DNA from: Desmodesmus armatus
Taxonomy: Eukaryota > Chlorophyta > Chlorophyceae > Sphaeropleales > Scenedesmaceae
Direction of reading: 5' to 3'
Assembly (NCBI GenBank): GCA_007449985.2
Contig: VIIQ02000555.1
Coordinates: forward strand, 868,001-932,000
DNA length: 64,000 nucleotides
In this document: positions 1-10,915 of the stretch, one piece after another
Numbering within the stretch: the stretch's first letter is position 1
How the letters are laid out: every line of letters begins with the position of its first letter
The notes under the pieces: generated by a model
Databases searched by the model: none
What the model was told of the DNA's origin: nothing
Seen by the model: the letters and a program-made list of their open reading frames with translations, nothing else
Translations under genes and position numbers: made by a program

Positions 1-3000
1 ATCGGAGGACGGAAATCGTAAAAAACTCTGCTAAATTCACACCATCCCGTGATCGGTCTGAAATTGTCGTAGAACAAAACTATACTATGAATACGTATTT
101 CAACGCGTGCTCAAGTGCTGCAGGCGAGCAGGTGATGCACTTGTCCTGCCCAATAACAAATGACACTTGTACGCTCGATGCACAGTCAAATGCAAAGAAC
201 CTATGAAACAATAGAGTGATTGAGTCGTAGAAGGCCAGTTCATGCCTCAAAACATCACTTGCACCACGCTACGCGCCATCGTAACAGGCAACATGAGGCA
301 CTTCGCTAGGGACAGTCAGTTTAGCCTTGATCTTTTGAGAGTTGGTGATTGTCAGCCGTAGTGGTCACGAAGAGCAGGCGTGCTGCTCATGTTGAAGCAC
401 CAGCTGACAGCCCAGCAGATGCATGCATGTGGACCATCGTCCATGGTGGGCACCAGCAGCAGCACCTGCTGCATCTCAATCTGATGCTTCTCCGGGGCAC
501 CTCAACATCACCAATCACAGCACACTCACTATAGCATACGCACACTACAGCACACTCACACTCGCTGTCAAGCAACACCACTAGACAGCCAGGCAGCCAG
601 GCCCTGAGAGGGGGGGGGGCAGGAAGCACAGGAGCTTTGAATTGGACGCAATGAAACAACTGTACAGTAGGATGCCAGAAGAACCACCGAGGGAATTAAA
701 AGGAACAGGAAGGGACCACTGGGATCCGTTACCGTCCCTGGTTTGTTGTTGGGCCGCGTCAGGCCCCGGGGGGTGGGCCATGTGCGTCGTGGGCGGCCGC
801 TTCATTTCCGCAGACCCAAATCAAGCATGACTGCAAGCGCTCCTGAGTGTGTATGGAGGGAGGGAGGGAGCGACAAGTGCAAGGAAGCCCCTTGCTTGGG
901 TTTTGCATGGTGCCATGTTGGGGCTGGTATTGGGTCTTTTCTGCGCAGCTGTGGATATGAAGTGCTTTGTGGCACCTGTTTGCAGCCGTGGTGTATGTTT
1001 GTGCAGGCTGTGGGAGTGAAGCCTTTCGCCGTGCTCAAGTATTTCAATTGTCAGAGCGTTTGTGCGCTGCATTTTGCTTGTCTCCTGACAATGCGGCGGA
1101 TCTGCAGCACACTATCATGGTGCTGTGTGTTTGTGTGTGAGGCTTTCTTATTGACCTGTCTGCGGTGTGCTGGCTGCTTGCAGCCATGCTGAGCAGCTGT
1201 GAGCATTGATCAGTGTTGAGTGTGCAACCACGTATATTCCCAGGGCTATTTGGGTTTTGCTGGGCAAACCTGGCGTCGAGGGTGTGTTGGGCTCATCCAA
1301 AAATCTGGTCTGTGAGCCACCGCAATCAGTCAAATGTCGATTTTGCGACTGGTGATGACCCAGCCAGTGCTGCAGGTGGGCCTCTTCCGTCATGTCCAGC
1401 AGTGAATCCCAGTGCACTTGGGCTCACATTCAAAAAAATTGTTCGTCTTTTTTGCCCCTGCATCTGCATGCATAATCACCCCTCGTTGACGGCAGCCAGC
1501 GTATACAAGCACCCACCACACATCCATACTATTGCTGTGCAACACAACTCAAAGCCTGCCAGAGGCAGTTGAGTGTGTGCTGGGCCGGGCTGCAAGGCAT
1601 GCGACATACCTGTGACAGGTCACTGGTATGGAGAAGCAGTGTTTGGCCTATTGGCCTATCTGTTCTCACCATCACACAGCTTTCATACATTGTGTGTTGT
1701 GCGTGCCTTGAGGATGCCATGGTACCATGGTGCAGGGGATGTCAGGGTGCCCGTTTGTGCCAGTTTTTGGGATCCGGATCGGTGAATCACTAGGGGCATC
1801 TCGACTGGACACTGTTGCTCCAGTTTGCCGCAAGAGCAGTCCACCATTGTGTGTGCCAACTCCCTTTTGTGTGTGTCGACACTGATGTCAGTGAATGCAC
1901 GTGTGCGCCCCTTTGGGTGGTACTGATCGTGGGTGTGTGGATGTATGATCTTGGAAAAGTATGCATGGTTGCTGCGCACCTGCAGTGCATGCCAATCATC
2001 ACCTGACGTTGCCAGCCGAACACGAGCAGGCATGCACTGCTACTGCACAGCACTTTCATGTGCGTCGGCCGTTTTGCATGACTGTTCTGACCGTATCTGG
2101 GAGCGAATTGGCTTGGTGCTGGTGATAGTCATCTTGCCATCTGCTACCGCATACCCTTGCACGGTTACTTAAGTACTTGGGGCAAGGTAGGGGCAATGCT
2201 GGTGGGGAAGTGTGAGGACGAGTAAGCAGGTCTTGTATGGATTAATGTGCCTGTGCATCCTGGACTCTTGAAATGAGCACAGATTGAATTGAGGACAGAG
2301 GACGGCTGCAAGACAGGTGGAGCATCGCTCCTTATCAGTAAGATGCCTTCAGGTGCTTCATGCCATGGCCAGGCCAAGCTTTTGTACCTCAGTTCCTTCC
2401 ACATACCCGGCAGAGGTATGCAAGCCAGACTATCCCACACACATTGTTTACAACATGCATTGGCAAACTTGGGTTACACAACTCCCACAGTGCCTGTCTG
2501 CTTGTTGTGCTACGGTCGCAATTGTAAGGACTGGCAGTAAGGTATGCTTCATCCACACTTATGCATACACAGCAAACAGCCCCTACATCTATGTACACAC
2601 TCTCCCCTGCAAACCAAAATCCACACATGCATGCAGGTGAGTACACAGTCTAACACACCACTGCTGACAGACACTAAGGGCCCTGCAGTGCCTGCACACA
2701 AAGACCAGTTACTCGGGCATTGTCCAGCACCAAACTGCACATAATCTTGCCAACAGGGCCAAATAAAGAAAACACAACAAAGCACCAACACCAAGCACGC
2801 TCACATCCTCTCAGAAGAGGCTCCTGCTGCTGCCTCCCTTGTTCATCACAAGCTGTGTTCCGCACAACTCCGCACAGCACAGGGTGGCCACTTGGGCAAC
2901 CAAGCTCTCAGGCAGCACCTCAGCCACGCTCTCGTTCACTCAACGCCAGCTGCACAACACTGAGATCGGGGCCCACACACCTCACAAACAGCAATGCAAA

Positions 3001-4473
3001 CTCACAGAAGCATCGCCAGCTCGGTAAGAGACTCAGTTGCCAGGTGCCTGACAGTACCATCTGGCAGCACGAGGCCATTCCGACCCCACTGGGGTCTGCT
3101 AGTCTCTTGTTTGTAAAGGCCAGGCTGGCCAGTTGGCCCTTACATGACTCATGTACTCGAATTACATGGACAACCCACCCCACACCCAGCCCCACGCACA
3201 CCCCACCACACCAAGTGCTGGGCCACTGCCCCTGTCAAGCTCGTGACAGGCATATCCAGGCCTACTCAAAGTCATAGATGTACACACTACGTAGGTAATG
3301 GCACCTAAGCCGCTGCGGCCATAAATCAATCAAATGCCACAAGGCCAACCTCCCAGGCTGGCACACATGCTGCCACAGTCCAGGGGAACTGCAGGTCCCA
3401 GCTGTCAAGGACATATGCCCACGCAACGTGCAGCATCCAGCCAAAACGAGGCACGCATGTGCATGCATGTGGCACCGGCTGTGCAAAAGTCGGTGTGTAC
3501 GTACATCACGGGTGCAGCCGCATGTAGACAGGCTGACTTGAGTAATGATGCAGTGGCGGCAACCTGCCAGCATCAGTTGCGCCCGGACGGCCTCTACTTA
3601 TCATGAGTAATCCGCCAGGCAGCAGGTGTTCAAGCAAAGGAACGACCGCATGCTACAAGTAGAAAGACAGCAGTAAGTAGGTGTGGCGGCAAACATTGCA
3701 AAAGCAAGCCAGTATCAAATACGCACGATGCATCATCCAGAAGCCACCGACGCACAGCACAGTGTGCATGCTTGCCCTTGTGCTGTGGCAAACAGACTCA
3801 CACACCGCACACATGCAGCACAGCTACCATAGTGACTAGCTCTCTCAATCGAAATTCAAGTCTGACCAAATACCCACCAAGCTGAGAGGGTGGAGGCAAC
3901 TCAACCAAGCTGAGAGCAAGAAGGCAACAACCCACGTGCTTCTGTCATTGAGCCGCCATGCGCACCAAGGGCATCAGATGTCAGATCAAAACAGTGCCAA
4001 CATTGCGAGCTGAGCAGCCAGTTTAGGGTTGTCAACATCAACTGAAACGACATCACTGGCCATTTGAATGCCAGGGAGGACCAGCAAAGCTGAGTTTGCA
4101 CCCGGTCACATGCAACCACGTATGCACCCACGGGAGTTCAACCACGTAGACAGGCAGTTGCATGGGGACAGTCGTGCACAGTTGCAAACAGGTGCTGGAG
4201 GTGACAAACACAGCAGGCGTCCCTGCACAGTGCTGCTAGCAGGGGCCAGCGCTGAGCAGGCAGCTCGCTGCTTAGCCTGCAACAGCTGCATTGTGCATCC
4301 GTGTCAGGATCCCAAGGCAGTCTGTGCCCAGGAGGTCTCCAGGCGCAAAGGCCTCCTAGGAGACTCCCTGAAGTACAGACACAGCCCGATGGACAGCAGC
4401 ACATGACTAGCTATAGAACAGAGACGATGTGCAAGCGGCACGCCAAAGGGCAGTACCACTCACAAGCACTGCC
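1..4473. other. No recognisable gene (4.5 kb)
   Basis: I see only short overlapping open frames on both strands. None has recognisable domains, a consistent exon chain or a convincing start. The sequence is rich in CA/TG steps and simple CACA-type stretches, typical of intergenic or UTR DNA in this window. The part next to 4473 presumably includes the 3' UTR of the minus-strand TLC-domain gene. A short lineage-specific or noncoding RNA gene could be hidden here. Confidence 0.5.
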
Positions 4474-5349
4474 CTACAAACCATCAGCAGCAGCGGCAGC
4501 TTCAGCACCCTCTGGCTCAAGCACCGCCCTCGAAGATTGCCGACTCAAGTTGGCGTTACGACGGGCAAGACGGCGAGCGCGTCGAGCGGATGCCCCACTC
4601 ACGGCCTTGGATGCTACCGCCAGGCGGCTGCGTCCAGATAAAGCTTGGATGACGCAGATAGCGAGGCAGACACCAACCACGACAGCGTGAACCCATGCAG
4701 GCATCAGTGCCCGGTCCCTGTACACCAGCCAAGCTGCTAGCACCAACGATACAACCTTCAAAATGAGGCCCAGCACGGCGGCAAACTGCCAGGCCCAAGC
4801 AGTGTACCTGGAGCCCTCTGGGAGCATGCGCTGGACAAGCATGGCGATGTTGGTGGGCTGCTCCAACAGAGAAAAAACCCCAAGCACCACTACTGCATCC
4901 GCAGCACGATACAGGTAGTGTGCACACTCGCCAGCCAGCACAGCAACGATGAGAATCGTTGCTGTGTGGTGCACGGCTTGCAGTCCGTCCACTTTTGCGC
5001 GCCATATAAGTTCCGCCGTGTAGGATGCGATGATGTACTGCAACAAGACGCCGATCAGGAAAGGGCTGGTCGGCACCGTTTCCGTGCACCCGCACCAACC
5101 CGCAAACAGTGTTTCGGATGCTGCGATAAACAGCAGTGGATCCACAAAGATGTGAAGGACGTAGACGGGGATGTTGCGCTGCACAGAAGGCCGCTGTCGC
5201 AGGTATGCCGCGGATATCGGCCCCAGCCACGGCTGCTGCAGCAGCGAGGATACTCCCCAGAGGAATGCTGTCACCAACAGCAGCAAGGCCACCATCATTG
5301 TGCCGTTGTAGCGTAGACTTGGCTCTGGGCTGCTGCTGAGCGGCAGCAT
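4474..5349 (-). CDS. TLC-domain multi-pass membrane protein
   Basis: The long terminal exon encodes a protein with about six hydrophobic segments and a TLC (TRAM/LAG1/CLN8)-like core. A segment with paired histidines (LQAVHHTATILI) is followed by a helix carrying SLLEQPTNIAML, matching the family pattern of HH and then E..(x)N. TLC proteins act in ER lipid metabolism (ceramide synthesis and related steps) or lipid sensing; substrate cannot be inferred here. The C-terminal tail is Arg/Ser/Ala-rich and cytosolic-looking. The start given is the first in-frame ATG, only 24 bp inside a clear splice acceptor (CAG ending at 5374). The exon therefore probably continues an upstream exon, and the true N-terminus may lie further 5', perhaps in the copper monooxygenase gene just upstream. 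The stop TAG at 4474 is clear. Confidence 0.65.
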   Translation of the reverse strand: MLPLSSSPEPSLRYNGTMMVALLLLVTAFLWGVSSLLQQPWLGPISAAYLRQRPSVQRNIPVYVLHIFVDPLLFIAASETLFAGWCGCTETVPTSPFLIGVLLQYIIASYTAELIWRAKVDGLQAVHHTATILIVAVLAGECAHYLYRAADAVVVLGVFSLLEQPTNIAMLVQRMLPEGSRYTAWAWQFAAVLGLILKVVSLVLAAWLVYRDRALMPAWVHAVVVGVCLAICVIQALSGRSRLAVASKAVSGASARRARRLARRNANLSRQSSRAVLEPEGAEAAAAADGL

Positions 5350-5597
5350 GGATCCCGGGGCCACCAGTGACCTGCAAGGACAGCACACGCAGCGCGGCAC
5401 ACAACGAGCATAACATTATATCTATCTTCAACAGTGTTGCTCACACAAGGGGATTCGATACACGCAATGCCAGTTATCTGGTGCGCGCGCGCGTCCGTGC
5501 AAAAGCACACGAGGTGCGATATGGCACTGCCGCAAGTGCGCAAAGCAGTGCAGCAACTGCAGTGCTACTACCAGCCAGTGCGCTCCTTCCTTACCAG

Positions 5598-8500
5598 AAC
5601 ATCCCACAATGATGGCTGTGACAGCACCGTGCTTCCTGCAACATTCAAAAAGCCCTGCAGGCTCACCTGAGAGGGACTGTGCCTGCTTCCATACCAGCCC
5701 TCCTGATGAAGCCTTCAGCCTCAAACATGCAGATTGAGTCACCACCCTCTGACGCTGGGATTGCAGAGCAGCCCCTGAGCATGTCGATGCGGGGGTAGTA
5801 GTGCAGCATCACCGAGCACCTGCATGTCACAACCAACATATGCTTGCACAGAGCCAGAACATCTTCGAAAGGTTGACGTTGAACCCATGACTGTACCGTC
5901 ATCCACAACGTTGGAGAGTCTGCACGTGCAGAGTGCACTTGCCGTGCCAAGGTGGGATGATTATGGTGTTTTTAGGATCCTGCAGCACCGCCTCAGCAAA
6001 GCGGGCAGCAGTGATTGACAGAATGCAGACTGGCTCTGCTGAGGGCCTGTCCATATGCAATGCCGGCGGCGTTCAACGACACAGCCGGCGGCGTTCAACG
6101 ACACACAATCTGTACTTACAAGTCTTGCTGCATGTCCCCCAAGGAGCTGTTGCCACTTGTGACAGGTGTGGTGTATGTGCATGACCAGCTGAGCTCATCC
6201 CCAGGGTACAGCTTCACCCCTTGATCTGTGCACAGCAGCACACAGGCACGGGTATGGTTCAGCATCTTCGCAAGGATTGAGCGACGTGAGGCACAGATTG
6301 AGTGCACCATGCAGTTGACCAATGACACAAACATGCACCGGGTATGCAAAGCCTCTGCGTCAGGTTCGATGCCCCAAGGCAGTTTATACTGCACGTGTGC
6401 TGGCAGCAGGCCAAGGTCCAGCGATCCAACACAGAACATCATGGCATGCAGCTCAACTGCCATCATAGCACCTAGCATATGTAGTAGCAGCATTTTCACA
6501 GACTCACCTTCCAGGCTGAATGTCAGGTCCAGGGTTTTGCCGCTTTGCGGCAAGCTGTCAGCCTTCCAGTGCAGGTCTGGATGGCGGGTGAGTGGACACC
6601 TCTTGATGCTCACACGCATGCCTGTAGCGCAGCAGAGGATTCGAGTTACGCATGACAAGAGTGGCACTGGTTGGACGCATATGTTTCACACCCGTTTTCG
6701 AGTAAGACGGCAGCAGACCTGCCACCAGAAACTAGTAGGGCACGACCCCGTAAGACTGACTGTCTATCAAGCCTGCGAGCTCTGCGGATGTGGCAATGCG
6801 GCTTCATGATGCACATCACTGCGCATGCTGTTCAGCCGCTGCGGTCTGGTGACTCAACTACCTATCATGCAGCTCAAGCACGACACATGTGCTGGTCAGT
6901 TGCGATTGCTTTCTGTGGCCCACCAAGCTTCCGCAAACAAAGTGGAACCACTGCTGCCGCAGCAACCCAAACAGCCTGAGGCCAAGCATGGCAGGAATTC
7001 CTGCAACACCGCATTGCAAGCAGCACAGGACGTACCGCGCAATGTATGTACTACATAGGGTAGTACCCCCTCACCTGTGAGCTGTGGAACCTGCCGCAAC
7101 GTCACAGCAGTGACAGCAACCGGCTTGCCAGACATGCCTCCCAGCGGCTTGTACCCACAGCGGCGGCCACATCTGAAGCCAGCACCCACGGAACTGCCTA
7201 CAGCTTGTGGTGTTACACCACTGATGCTGCTGGCAGAGCTGTTGGTAATTTGAACGGGATGCTGGACAGGAATGGGGCCAAAGGGACTTCCCAGGAGGGT
7301 AGTGGACCAAATGTTGGCAGTGAAGGACCCCATGACGGAGTATGGGGTGCCTGCAAGGGAGGCACAGCAAGGGTGCATTGAGGGCCGTGCACCTTTGTGT
7401 CATACGCTATCAGTGGCATGTTATGCAATGCAATGCAATGCAGTACATTACAGTACAGTACAGTACAGTCGTTGGGCCCTGTCCGGGACAGGCCTAGGGT
7501 CCCAACCTCGGCACTAGCCAGCGAGCCAGGGGCTCATGAGGTTGCCCACAGGGCCTTCAACTCGTCGTACCCCAGTCTCTCAGTCAGGTGTGGGGGCGAT
7601 CGGATCACCCCCAAGCCAGCCGTCAATTCCAGTATCACGGCAGGCTGCTCGTCACTGACGCGTGACACACAAGCGCCCTCTTCTGCCATTGCACAGTGCG
7701 GCTGCCACTGACGGCGACGTGAGGCTTTCACCTCACCAGGTGCCACTGATCTGGCCTGCGGCAGCCTCACAGCCTCCGGCCTGCTGGTGCTGTCCTTCAC
7801 AGCAGCAGCACTGATGGCACTGCTGTGCTACTAGCACGATGTCACTACTAGTACTAGTACTAGTACTTGAAGTGTCAATTTGGCGCATGCAGAGAGTAGG
7901 TCTATTGGAATGTGAAGACCTCCGCACCTGTTGGTGGCTGCTCATGCAGCAACTGCAGTCCAGCCCCTTCAAGTGTTACAGCCTGGTTGTGTAGCTCTGG
8001 CTCAAGCTCCCAGTGCATCTGCACAGGCACAGCCATCACGTATACTGTCACAGCATGAAGTAAAAGCACTGCTCAGCACTATCTACATGCAATGCTAGTG
8101 CCTGCAGGCACAGCTCTGTGGTTTCAGCTGGCACCAGCTGCACGGTGCAGCCTGACGGCTTGGAGCCGGGGTATGGCATGGTTTTGGTGGTTTGCAATCA
8201 GCTGGTGCTCCACCTGCCGAAGCTGTGCAGGCCAGACACAGCTGTGTTGCCTTCATGGCAAACTGCCCGCCCACGCTTGACCCCTTACAAGTTAAAAACA
8301 CAAAACCGGTCACGGTTTCGAACCCCAGTGAGGACCTGCAGCTGCTCACCTGCAGCACCATGGTCCTGGCTCCAGCACGCTGCAGCGCCCCCGCCTCACC
8401 AAACACCAAGCCAGGTGGTGTGCACTGCACAACACCAGGGTACAGAAATGCACACCGCTGTCATTGTGTTCAGAGGGACCTATCGGGCTGCACTGCATCT

Positions 8501-10398
8501 GCCAGCAGTGCTTGATGCTGTCAAGGAGAAGTGTGCCATGCATGATGAGGCCCATGCGCAGATGTTGAGAAAAATCATAACAGCCAGTAGCCTGAAATTA
8601 AATTAAACTTGCAATGGAAAGGCAGCACTGCTGTTAGGGTAGCACAGCCTGGCTGCAGCTGGGCCAGCATGGCAGTGCTGGGCAGCTTATGCTGAATAAT
8701 ATAGCCTGGTCAGGCTCACCATGCCACCTGCACTCCCACCGCTGACTTGCGAGGCACCTCCGCTCACTGAACCCCTGCAGCACACATGCACCGTGACACA
8801 CATGCAGGTTGGACACCTGCAGCACAACCTGATTCACCAGGGGACGGTGGCATGCAGCTTTAAAGCCCTTTGCCCGGCGTATGCCACACCAAATCGTGCA
8901 CTGCGGTTATGATCTTGTCATGATGCCATCACTGAAGGCGACTGCGTTTCAGCTGAACGCAACGCAGTGCAGCTTGCAGCCTCTCAACACTTCAGCCCCT
9001 TCCTGCACATGCAACTTACCAGTGATGGCAGGCAGCAATCAGGAAGTCTGTGTGCGCTGGGCAGAGGCTGTGGCTGTCAGCAGCTCCCTGAAGGAACCAC
9101 AGGTCTGCTGGACACTCAAACACTGACATGCGGTGCGCATGCTGGGCTGTGGCTGCTGCCTTCATGGCCACAAACACATCCTGACTGGGTATGCTGTCTG
9201 GGAATTCAAAGATGTAGCACGAGTGCAGGCTGGGACCTCCCTGCAGAGTGAAAGAAATGCCTTTTTGCAAGTGGTAGGTTTACGTGATATGATTGTGTGC
9301 TGACTAGTACTGCTGCTCACTGACAGCATGCCAGTAGGTTGCCAGGACTGCCCAACGCACTGCTTGACAGTGCATTTGAGGGCATCATAAGATGCATTGT
9401 GTGGAACCCGATGTAACACAGCCGACAGGGCAGCATGCAACTGCAACATACTGTGCTGGTTGCCTGCATGGCATGCCAAGCCACCTACCAACACTGTCAG
9501 TGGCGGTACGGCAACACTGTGCCATGCTTGTCCGTCTGCCCTGGCGTTGGCTGTGTTGGTACTGCCATCTTGCAGCACTCCCCTTGCTTCACACCATGCC
9601 TGAGCCCAGGAGTGGGCCTTGGGCTGCTGCAGCGCCTGCCAGCACGTGCCATCATCAGCCTCCATGCATTGCACATCTGATGTGGGGTTTGCGCCTGCAT
9701 GGGCCTGAGGCAGCAGCGCTGCAGAGACCCCCGCTGGCACCAGCGGCTGTGCTGACCATGCATGCTCCACTGTCCTGCAGGCTGATGTGGGCTCAGCCTG
9801 GCTCACTGGACCTAGCAGGAGGTGGAAAGAGCGGTCAGTTTTCTTGTAGTTGAGCAAGCCTGTCAGGCAAGTAACATCAGCAAAGTGCTGGCTGTGCATA
9901 AGTCACCCCAAAATACACCCAGCCCACCCCATCCGACTGCACACAAACCAACCCAGCAAACCAAGCAACGGCACTCACCTTGAACGTTGGGGAAATTGAC
10001 AGAGCCATTGAGCACAGCAGCTGGCTCCCGCTGCAGTTCCAAGCTGCCAAACGCTTGAGGCGCACCCCTGCAAAGCAGGCACCCCCCTCAGATATCGAGT
10101 GATCTGTGCCCTTGAGCAGCACATGGTATCCTGTTGAGGTCTTCAATGATGCTGCACTGCTTTTGTGTCAAAAAAAGCCAGCCGCATGTTGCCCCCATTG
10201 CACTTTTCTTACTGCTGCGGCAATACAACTGCCGTCGACGTTTGCATGGCGCACAGCTTCGATGCGTCCCAAACTCCATACTGATCGTGTTCAACGCAAA
10301 GACGATTGCATGCTGCCTGCCAACTGCCACGAGCAGGCTCACCTGGCGAAAACTGATGCCCCCAGCAGCATTTGGAGAACGAGCGCGCCGGCGACCAT
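5598..10398 (-). CDS. Secreted copper type II ascorbate-dependent monooxygenase (DBM/PHM-like), multi-exon
   Basis: The proposed first exon (10398-10343) starts with an ATG and encodes a hydrophobic signal peptide (MVAGALVLQMLLGASVFA). A later exon (about 9247-9105) matches the N-terminal copper domain: a Cys-Tyr-phe-Phe-Pro start, then QHAHRMSVFEC, the expected H.H-type copper site with a Cys. An exon near 8470-8420 has the DSGV motif of this domain. The C-terminal domain is seen at about 6250-6150 (VKLYPGDELSWSCTYTT), and it splices in phase (donor at about 6123, acceptor at 5826) into CSVMLHYYPR, which fits the family's xMC..yYyP ending. Such enzymes hydroxylate C-H bonds with copper, O2 and ascorbate in the secretory pathway. 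I could not assign several middle exons (about 7-9 kb), so the span is approximate. The 3' end is unresolved and may join the TLC exon. Confidence 0.65.
6062..6105. repeat. Perfect 22-bp tandem duplication
   Basis: Two adjacent identical 22-bp copies start GCCGGCGGCGTTCAACGACA. They lie in an intron of the copper monooxygenase gene, just past the donor after the PGDELSW exon. Confidence 0.9.
7423..7469. repeat. Pentanucleotide microsatellite (GCAAT then TACAG units)
   Basis: About three units of GCAAT/ATGCA are followed by about four units of TACAG. The tract lies within the copper monooxygenase gene region, presumably in an intron. Confidence 0.85.
7844..7867. repeat. ACTAGT hexanucleotide microsatellite
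   Basis: There are three full ACTAGT units plus flanking partial units. ACTAGT is its own reverse complement, so the tract is palindromic and could form a short hairpin. It lies in the copper monooxygenase gene region. Confidence 0.85.
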
Positions 10399-10915
10399 CC
10401 TTGCCAATTATGACGCCAAAACATACCCTTTATCTCATCTCGTAAATATCGAATGCGTTCATGCTGACCGCAATTGTCCTTGATGCGTGTTCGGGAGCAG
10501 TTGACGCAATCAATTGTTACATTGACCCTGAAATGGGCTGACTTTCGGCTGAGCTGACCCCTGACTGGAGGCAGAAAGTTACGTCAGCGTGGTTTGGGGC
10601 CCAGTCATAGTTAGGTGACCGATAGTCGGTCGTGAGAGATTACGACAGTCACTGTGTGGCGCTAACGGGGAGGCACGATGCTGCAGTCCTACATCAAGTG
10701 GTGGAGTGAGCCGCCCGTTCACCACCTGAGCTTCTTTTCCAGGGCTGCGGTCCACACAGGTGGGCTGATTCGGTCCCTGCAACTGCTGCTGCTTCCTGGA
10801 ATGCCACTCCGATTGTGAAATGGCTGGATGTTGGCTTGATTTGTGGCATCCCCCGCAAATTCAACACATCATGCTCAGCATAGCTTCAGCCGCAGCATCC
10901 AAGGGATCAGCCGCC
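10399..10915. promoter_or_regulatory. Divergent intergenic region between copper monooxygenase and hydroxylase-DGAT2
   Basis: The interval is about 0.5 kb between two predicted start codons on opposite strands, so it must hold both 5' UTRs and probably both promoters. I see no clear TATA box or other named element. If the hydroxylase-DGAT2 start is one of the upstream in-frame ATGs (10871, 10820), the interval shrinks to about 420 bp. Confidence 0.45.

Noticed and set aside
4556..5431. Second long minus-strand frame overlapping the TLC exon (291 codons)
   Set aside because: Its composition (Gly/His/Arg-rich without helices) is that of a shadow frame. The TLC frame has coherent transmembrane segments and the HH motif.
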